From Rhynchospora pubera (taxonomy: Eukaryota > Streptophyta > Magnoliopsida > Poales > Cyperaceae): a stretch of 64,000 nucleotides of DNA. Each line of letters opens with the position of its first letter. The first letter of the stretch is position 1. Positions 59,311 through 64,000 of the stretch are shown one piece after another. The translations under genes were made by a program, and so were the position numbers. The stretch covers positions 62,291,840 through 62,355,839 of the forward strand of contig CM051461.1 in NCBI GenBank assembly GCA_028095005.1, in the 5' to 3' direction. Under the pieces are notes generated by a model. The model worked only from the letters and a program-made list of their open reading frames with translations, was not told the DNA's origin and made no database searches.

Positions 59311-62300
59311 TTGTTGATCCTAAATATTAAACCCTCAAAACCAAATAAATCAAAACCAAATTGCAAAAACCAGAAGTCAAACAGCGAAAACCAAATTTCC
59401 AAAACTCAAAATCAAATTGCGAAAAATACCAAAAAAACTCCAAAAATCACCAAAAAATACCCAAAAATTCCTTAAGAATTATGATGATTTATCATAATTT
59501 TTAAACCCCAAAAATATCAACACAAACTCCAAAGTTTACAAAGAAACCCAAAAACTCTACAAAATTACCAAAATAAATTTATGAGGAATTTACCAAATCC
59601 ATTTAAACCGTTAAATTCTTCATCTTTTTCTAAGCTCACCCATAAAAAATTATTCAAAAATACCCAAGAGAAGGACCCCAAATAATTTATTTTGGATGGG
59701 CATTAAAGAAAATGAGAGAAAATAATGAAAATTGGATTAAATTCTCAGAAAAATCGGAAATCCATTTTGCGTGCGCTGGGATCATGCACCGAAAACTTTG
59801 GCACCATTTAAATATTCATTGGTTCACAGTAGACCGCCTGCGTCTATCTCCCTGGTCTCATTTAACCTTACATGTGGGCCCCAGAATGAAGAATCGTCCC
59901 TTCCCTTGGTAAAAAGAAGAAGCAAAAGAAGGGTTCCGATTTTTACTGTAGCTCGTCGGGTGAAAACGGAGAAGAGGAAGAGAGGCGTCTACGTGGCTCC
60001 TCTCCGTCCACCAACTCGAAACCAGAAACCCCGCACACGGTTTTGCGAAACCGTCACCCTAGCGCAGCTTGTGAAGAGCCACTAGATCAAGATCAGATGA
60101 TGGAAATGCTCACGGCTCCAAACCATAGCCCTAATCCCTATGCCTATATAAGAACCCCAACTCGAAAGAAAAAGGCGCCTCCAGAGAGCCTCCAGAGAGC
60201 CTCCACGCTGCCTCCAAACCTCCCCCAAGCTACAAAGCTAGATAGAAGCTCTGTTAGAATAGAGAGAGAGGAGAGAGAGTGAGGCATTTTATCAAACAGT
60301 TGAGAGGCATAGCTAGAAGAGGAAAATTGAGTGAAATTAAGATCCTGTAAGTGCTTGTAATCAAAGAGAAGGCAAAAGGTAAGTGTGAGGAGTGAAATTA
60401 TAAGCCGAATTTGAAGTTTAATTGAAGAAATTGAATCCTTTTCTTGCGAAATCTGATTGAACTGCTGTTGCTCTGGTTTTGACACAAGCTTCGCCTGAGG
60501 TTTGCTCAGGTCTAGCTCCTCATAGCTCTGGCTGGAGTCTCTCCAGTCCTAGCTTTTTACCTCGGTTGGAGTCTCTCCATTCCTGGGTAGCATCTCCCTC
60601 TCATTGGCTTTGGCCATGGATAGGAGATCAAATCAAACAAAGAGAGGGGGAGATGCTGCCAAAATGGATCCAAGTGCATAAAATAGCATAAATTCTATAT
60701 ACTCTTAAATAAAATATGCACATGTATATGAAAATTTGACCAAATGAAAATAAGTAAAAAAAAATAATAACTTCTCTGCATAAAAAAAAACAAAGGAATT
60801 GGCATTGTGAAATATAACCTCTGCAAGTCATTTTATAGCATCTAAGAAGCTCAAATCCAAAGCACATCAAAACAGTGTCAAAATTGCATAAAACTGAAAA
60901 ATGAAAAATGGTGAAAAGTGTCAAACACCTTACTCTTACTCTCTGTGCAATTTGAGCACATAAAACAAACCTAAATGGACTTAAATCAAGCATCTAATCA
61001 AACCATATTGCTGTAAGTCCACTTGCATGCAAGTCAAAACTTAAACAAAAATGTACTTTCTGCCCCCTTTGCTTCTCACAACAAAATGCAACGCCATAGA
61101 TCAAATTGAATGCATAAGCAAATCAAATTTGATACTCTGAAACTGTTCAAGCGATCTCTGGCACCAGGAGACGTTCTTGTGAGCCCCACAGCAGTAACTC
61201 AATTCAGCTCAATTTCGCACTAAACTGCCTCAGTCGAAATCTCCTTATCTGAAGCCTATCCATGTAGAATTGACTTACTATAAGTCATCTAAACATGTAT
61301 CCAAGTACAATGAACCTATCTCTGGCAAACAAAGGCAACCAAAAAGCTCCGAACTTCATCAATGGAGGTCCAAGATCCCTTGGGTCCCATCAGGGAGTAT
61401 AAATCTCCACAGCACAAATAAATGGCACCAACGTGATCTCCTCGACATTGCGATCCTAACGAACCAAGTCTTAACCAAAATTATCGCCGGAACAGCCGTA
61501 ATATCGTTGGAGAAAACACAGGGACCTCTCTGCATAAAAGCCAAATCCAGGCGGGGAAGAAGGGTTCAGACCCGTGCCACACGCGATCCGATGCGGCAAA
61601 ATCACATGTCGCGGGTCACTGACGTGTCAGAAACTCATTACACCGAAAATTCTGAAATTAAAAATATATCTGACATGTGGGACCCACTGTAATAAAATAA
61701 AATAAATAAATGCCACGTCAGCAAGCGACGTCAGATCAAGTCAGCCCCAAATCAGCTGCCAATTCAGCCCCTGTGCACACGTGGACCAACCAGAAAATGC
61801 CAAATCAGCAGAAACTTCAAAAATTCATTAAAAATAGTAGGAAACTCAGAAAAATACAAATAAAATATCCATAAAATCCTAAAAATCCAAATAAACCAAA
61901 TTCATTTATATTTTGATATAAAAATCTGTCAATTTATGGGCCTTTTCTATTTTTGAAGTATTTTCAATATTAAATAAACCTTATAAAATTCTAAAATGAA
62001 GTTAAATAAATTTTGTAAAATTCTAAAATGATTCCAGAATTCAATCAAACTCTTCTAACAAGCTTTCAAAAATAAACATTGAGGATTTAAAAGAAATACA
62101 TTAAATATCAAGTATTTTTAAAAATAAACATAACTAAAAATATAAAAAGATATTTTAAAAGTCTAAAATTAAAAATAAAAATAAGAATAACATTGTGAAA
62201 ATGGTAAAATCCAAAGAGAAACTTAAGAAATTAAAAGTCCCAACACGAAACCCGAAATCAAGACAGAAACCTCTTCACTTGAAGAACGAAATCTCTTCAG

Positions 62301-63220
62301 CAAAACGAAGTTGACTCTAAGTGATTCAAAAATCAGAAAGCCTCACAAGTGGTTCAAAATAACCCCGAGAAAACCAAATCCAAATCCAAAGGCCCAAAAT
62401 AGCCTAGAAAACCAAGTCCAAATCCAAAGGCCCAAAATAGCCTAGAAATCCAAATCAAAGTCCGAGACCCAAAATAGTCTCGAAATCCAAATCAAATCCA
62501 AGGCCCAAAATAGCCTTGAAACCTCAAACCAAATCCAAGGCCCAAAATAGCCTTGAAACCTAAATATAAATCCAAGACCCAAAATAGCCTTGAAATCCAA
62601 GTCAAATCCAAGACCCAAAATAGTCTTGAAAATCAAATCAAAACCCAAGACCCAAAATAGTCTTGAAATTCAAACCAAATTCCAAGGCCCAAAATAGTCT
62701 TGAACTAAGTCAAATCTCAAGGCCCAAAATAGCCTTGAAAACCTAAATCCAAATTCAAATCGTCTAAAGGCCCAAAATAGCCTAAAGACTGAAAACAACG
62801 TCCCGACATCAAAACCATGTCTGTCTCAAATAACAAAATCATTCAAGTGTCCTCAATTGTGTCCCGTTAATTAGGTCTTGTACACCAATTGTGTCCGGTC
62901 TAAATAAAAAAAAATAAACTTAAAATAAACACGAAGCAAACGATTCCTCCTAGCCTTTACATAAAATTCTTCAGATCCTTTAATCAGAGGTTCTCGTGAG
63001 CGATCACGGGGTAATTAACAGTAGGGGCTTGCGCCTACTGGAAAGAAAGGACCCACGAAATCAACAAACCTATTTAAGAAGCGACTCGTGTTTTGGTTCT
63101 CTTGTCGTTAAGAGATACTCGAACGGAGATCGAACCTTAAGGGGGGTGAATCCAAGGCTATGTTCCCATTTCTCGAGGAAGTCCAATTTCATTCTTCGAG
63201 GAATGACGAAAAAGCCGCGA
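59311..63220 (+). mobile_element. LTR-like insertion of about 3.9 kb (possible solo LTR)
   Basis: The sequence runs from TGTTGATCC (about 59311) to ..GCCGCGACA (about 63220) and is flanked on both sides by the same AT-rich tandem array. It has TG...CA ends and a tatat repeat at each edge, which fits a 5-bp duplication but is weak evidence inside AT repeats. A TATA-like ctatataagaacccc lies at 60145-60158 (plus strand) with a GC-richer U3-like region upstream and a leader-like region downstream. A 37-bp minisatellite occupies 62393-62790. No gag or pol frame and no internal repeat of the ends are seen. Long solo LTRs of this size occur in plant Ty3/gypsy chromoviruses. Orientation is tentative. 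Confidence 0.6.
62393..62790. repeat. Minisatellite, about 37-bp unit, about 11 copies
   Basis: The core ggcccaaaatagcct or gacccaaaatagtct, followed by tgaaa and a variable caaatccaa spacer, repeats at 62393, 62431, 62468 and onward to 62770. The unit length is not a multiple of three throughout. Confidence 0.9.
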
Positions 63221-63221
63221 C

Positions 63222-63305
63222 ATATATATATAAAGGTTCTACTTATATATATAACAGTTCTACTTAACATATATAAAAGATTTTACTTATATAAAATACA
63301 TAAAT
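63222..63305. repeat. AT-rich tandem array, right part
   Basis: tatatataaaggttctact and tatatatataacagttctac continue the array of 59084-59310. Confidence 0.85.
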
Positions 63306-64000
63306 TTGTCATTTAGAAAATATTAGGAAGTGAAATTTTACGTGTCCAAACACCTCCTCTTTAACTTATTATATTATAGATTTGTAACGGAATCAAAGAG
63401 ATTTGTTCTTACAATAATATTAAAATAAAAAAAAGTAGAAAACAGAGATCTATTTTTTCTGTCTGTCTTGACGGAGATCTCGGCCTTTCCTTTTATTTTA
63501 TTATCTCCATTTCTTTTGTTGGTCCCGATGAGATCATGTTTGACATTTTTGTCCCGCAATTTTAAAAACTGTTTATTCATCAATAAACTGTTCTGATGCC
63601 ACTTATTGCAACTACATTCTAGAGGATGCTCAAACTTTTGGAGAAGTGAATGTTGCTTCTTCATTTATTTTTCTCTAATATTGTTAAGTTTAACAAAAGT
63701 GCATTGAATCATGGTTGAATTATTCTTTACCAACATAATTGTCCCCAGATTTTTTTTAAAAAAGAATTGAGTTTCTTTCGCAAAATTTGAAGCAGAATTT
63801 TGTGTGATTATGTGATACCGTTCTCTTCATTTGTTTTTCTAGTTAAATTTCCATCGCGAAAAACCTTTTTTGTTTTTTGGGATAAGTACTTATGAAATTA
63901 TATTTTCATTATTTTCTGAAATATGATTTCCAAATTTTAAAACAGAAAGACTGGATTTTGTAACTTCCTACTGGAATCACCAATTACAAATTGAGAGCTC
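63306..64000. other. Intergenic, nothing recognised
   Basis: AT-rich sequence up to the window end without a supported frame. 63315-63345 is the inverted partner of 58793-58815. Confidence 0.4.

Noticed and set aside
59771..60485. Several frames of 79-113 codons in the GC-richer part of the LTR-like insertion
   Set aside because: Overlapping on both strands around a TATA-like box. This is promoter or leader sequence of a retroelement rather than genes.
60628..60993. 121-codon minus frame with hydrophobic stretches
   Set aside because: Composition follows from T-rich DNA on that strand. No family resemblance.
61270..61692. 140-codon plus frame
   Set aside because: Basic and hydrophilic but without any retroelement or host motif. 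It lies in the LTR-like insertion. Not enough to call a gene.
62442..62648. Repetitive 68-codon frame (GLGFDL-type repeats)
   Set aside because: Direct translation of the 37-bp minisatellite.
1..64000. CRISPR arrays, bacterial operons, phage or organelle inserts
   Set aside because: Nothing of the kind is seen. Tandem repeats lack the spacer-repeat pattern, and all recognised genes are plant nuclear genes with introns.
1..64000. tRNA, rRNA and snRNA genes
   Set aside because: No cloverleaf or conserved box sequences were noticed by eye. A covariance-model scan would be decisive and was not possible here.

Overview
The window is nuclear DNA from a flowering plant. It is AT-rich (roughly one third G+C by eye), has widely spaced genes with GT-AG introns, and is full of transposable elements. 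The gene set is typical of angiosperms: a D53/SMXL-type strigolactone repressor, a jasmonate-oxygenase-like dioxygenase, a plastid ADP-glucose pyrophosphorylase large subunit and an omega-3 desaturase. I cannot name the species. Gene models below were built by hand from family conservation and splice signals. Every intron phase closes, but no transcript evidence was available.

Layout. 1-21.0 kb has no gene I can defend. It holds repeats, chiefly a Copia-type solo LTR (4678-10240) that carries an oppositely oriented solo LTR of the same family (6106-7876) and two hAT elements (5512-6088 and 8118-9592), all with target duplications. 21.6-25.4 kb (+) is a complete 1001-residue SMXL6/7/8-like gene whose leader contains a MITE and whose RGKT degron position reads HRMT. 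25.4-33.2 kb is intergenic, with MITEs and LTR-like remnants. 33.3-38.3 kb (+) is a JOX-like 2-oxoglutarate dioxygenase whose first exon is split by a 2793-bp CACTA transposon with a perfect ATT duplication; the rest of the frame is intact (359 residues without the insertion). 38.9-41.5 kb holds a hAT fragment, a broken Copia integrase piece and a 246-bp hAT MITE. 42.0-48.1 kb (+) is a 15-exon APL1-type ADP-glucose pyrophosphorylase large subunit (516 residues). 48.1-52.2 kb holds two 5'-truncated RTE-type LINE tails with nested elements. 52.3-56.0 kb (-) is an eight-exon omega-3 desaturase (406 residues, FAD3-like). 56-64 kb is intergenic, with MITEs, an AT-rich tandem array and a 3.9-kb LTR-like insertion carrying a 37-bp minisatellite.

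Functional links. The desaturase makes 18:3, the precursor of jasmonate, and JOX enzymes inactivate jasmonate. The SMXL protein would repress strigolactone responses, and APL1 supplies ADP-glucose for leaf starch. There is no evidence that these genes are co-regulated. The observations most worth following up are the SMXL with a changed degron, the CACTA-interrupted dioxygenase with an in-frame transposon-gene fusion ORF, and two GC-AG introns in neighbouring genes.
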